The notes beneath the pieces are model-generated. The model was not told the origin of the DNA. It saw nothing but the letters and a program-made list of their open reading frames with translations, and searched no databases. The position numbers and the translations under genes were made by a program. 64,000 bases of DNA from Rhizobium sullae (GTDB lineage: Bacteria > Pseudomonadota > Alphaproteobacteria > Rhizobiales > Rhizobiaceae), in contig NZ_FWER01000007.1 of assembly GCF_900169785.1 (NCBI RefSeq), positions 87,959 through 151,958 of the forward strand. Direction: 5' to 3'. Below are positions 62,753-64,000 of the stretch, piece by piece (the stretch's first letter is position 1; each line of letters starts with the position of its first letter).

Positions 62753-62875
62753 TCAGCATGTCCACTTGCGCTGAGGCAAGCCCCCGACCGGACCGGCTTG
62801 GCCGGGTTGCAAGGGAAGGGCGGGGGCGGGTGAGGGCACCCCTTCAGCTTTAGCTTTGACAGTTGGAGCAGCCAG

Positions 62876-64000
62876 TCATTCCGCCGCATCGAGGCCAGAG
62901 AGCGCTTGTCGCCGTCGGGCAATGACGACGGGATCGTTCATGAAGTCCTTCCGCCGTCCCGGGCCGCGAGCACGTTTGACGTAGCCGTTTTTGTCACTGT
63001 TGGTCTTCACAACTGGCTTCGTCTGCTGATCCTGTCGCTCCTTGATATAGGCCAGCACATCACCGAGCCGCTTGTTCTCGGTGATCGCCGCATGCGTCAC
63101 CCGCTGGTCCTTGTCGAACACCCGGTAGGGCAGGGAATGCCCCTTCCAGCGCACATCCAGCCGGCCATCGGCATAGGCATAGGTCTCGACATAGCGACCG
63201 ACCAGTCCGCGCGTCACCTCCGTCTCTTCCAGCATGATCCTCTGGCGCTCGAACGAAAACGTCAGCTGCGCCCCGACGTAACGCTGCTCACGCTTGCACA
63301 GAATGTCCCTGAGCCGGTCCAACGCGAGATTCACCGGCCGATGCAGATCGTCGGAACGGATAGGGGCGATGGCAAACCGCTGGTTATACCGCGCCATGAA
63401 CTGCGGCAGAAAAGCGTTGCCGTCGTCCATGCCGCAGATGCCCTCCAGGCGCAGATCCTTGATCAAACGATCCTGTAGCGTCCGATTCATCCGCTCGACG
63501 CGTCCTTTGGCCTGGCTGGAATTTGCACAAAGAATCTCGATGTTTAGCTCGCAAAGCGCACGCCCGAACTGGGTCATGCCCTGGCCGCCCTTGGCGTCTT
63601 TTTTGGGAACCCGGAACACCGTATGCTTGTCGGAATAAAAGGCAATCGGCGCACCATGCTCCTTCAGATAGAGCTCAAGCGCCTCGAAATAGCTGAAGGT
63701 GCTCTCCGATCGTACGAATCGCAACTGCATCAACTTGCCGGTCGCATCGTCGATGAACACCAGCAGCGAACAGGCCGGTCCGCGATCCTCGAACCAACGA
63801 TGTTCCGAGCCGTCGATCTGCACCAGTTCGCCATAGGCTTCCCGACGGAGACGCGGCTGATGAAACGTCCGCTGCTGCTTGCGTGATAGCCACAGGCCAG
63901 CATCCACCATCCAGCTGCGCAACGTCTCGCGCGACACACGCAATCCATCGCGTTCGGCAAGCTTCTCGGCCGCCAAGGTCGGGCCGAAATCCGCATAGCG
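62876..64000 (-). CDS. ISNCY-type transposase (5' end outside the window)
   Basis: An integrase-core (DDE) transposase missing its N-terminus because the frame continues past 64000 (RYADFGPTLAAEKLAE...). The catalytic domain is visible: the first Asp in LVQIDGSEHRWFEDRGP, the second in YSDKHTVFRVP, and the Glu region in SSQAKGRVERMNRTLQDRLIKDLR. The C-terminal part (GHSLPYRVFDKDQRV) is typical of the ISNCY/IS1202-like group. No frameshift is seen in the visible 375 codons, so the element may be active. Confidence 0.86.
   Translation of the reverse strand, partial: RYADFGPTLAAEKLAERDGLRVSRETLRSWMVDAGLWLSRKQQRTFHQPRLRREAYGELVQIDGSEHRWFEDRGPACSLLVFIDDATGKLMQLRFVRSESTFSYFEALELYLKEHGAPIAFYSDKHTVFRVPKKDAKGGQGMTQFGRALCELNIEILCANSSQAKGRVERMNRTLQDRLIKDLRLEGICGMDDGNAFLPQFMARYNQRFAIAPIRSDDLHRPVNLALDRLRDILCKREQRYVGAQLTFSFERQRIMLEETEVTRGLVGRYVETYAYADGRLDVRWKGHSLPYRVFDKDQRVTHAAITENKRLGDVLAYIKERQDQQTKPVVKTNSDKNGYVKRARGPGRRKDFMNDPVVIARRRQALSGLDAAE

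Larger units (their letters stand above)
62634..64000 (-). mobile_element. ISNCY-type insertion sequence (truncated by the window end)
   Basis: Comprises the repeat cluster at 62634-62752 and the transposase from 62876 to beyond 64000. The other end is outside the window. Confidence 0.7.

Overview
The window reads as a chromosomal segment of a Rhizobium-type alphaproteobacterium (R. etli / R. leguminosarum group is my inference). Reasons: GC-rich coding with strong third-position GC, a phosphatidylcholine synthase (pcs), a glnB-glnA operon with a sigma-54 promoter, a GTTC-N7-GTTC type LexA box, three sugar/nucleoside ABC systems in 64 kb, and the gyrA-coaD-ppi-ppi-queA-tgt order. I see no rRNA, tRNA, CRISPR array or replication origin.

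Layout. 1-12.2 kb: the 3' tail of an unknown gene, pcs, a quinone-oxidoreductase-like gene, a BMP-family (nucleoside-type) ABC transporter with its binding protein last, then a YtfQ/R/T/YjfF-like (furanose-type) ABC transporter with a co-directional FadR-type GntR regulator at its end. 12.2-25.9 kb: housekeeping genes glmU, glmS, a DUF502 membrane protein, recG (converging on and overlapping DUF502), sdhE-mfd (overlapping), a FrnE/DsbA-like protein, an orphan YejA-like peptide-binding protein and an IalB-family protein. 25.9-38.2 kb: hspQ, glnA, glnB, nnr, DUF72, a GNAT protein, uvrA diverging from ssb over a LexA box, chrB-chrA (chromate) and a MarC protein. 38.2-46.6 kb: gyrA, three tiny membrane proteins on the opposite strand, coaD, two cyclophilins, queA-tgt and DUF4864. 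46.6-53.3 kb: a LacI-type regulator facing a sugar ABC operon that ends in a ketose-3-epimerase-like enzyme, with a palindromic operator between them.

53.4-59.7 kb is an accessory, oxidative-stress/detoxification-flavoured stretch: a DUF6130-like protein, Ohr/OsmC, an intact SDR next to a decayed SDR paralogue, DUF2798, a secreted alpha/beta hydrolase, a LysR regulator and a DMT exporter. 59.7-64 kb is mobile debris: an IS-end-like scar, a VapBC toxin-antitoxin pair, a transposase N-terminal remnant, an IS110-family element with a frameshifted transposase and a strongly structured upstream leader (candidate bridge RNA), and an ISNCY-type element that runs off the window end.

The most interesting signals are the folded leader of the IS110 element, loss of two of the three zinc-ligand cysteines in Tgt, the small-membrane-protein cluster beside gyrA, natural Ala/Asn in the GyrA quinolone pocket, and candidate operators for the two sugar ABC systems.
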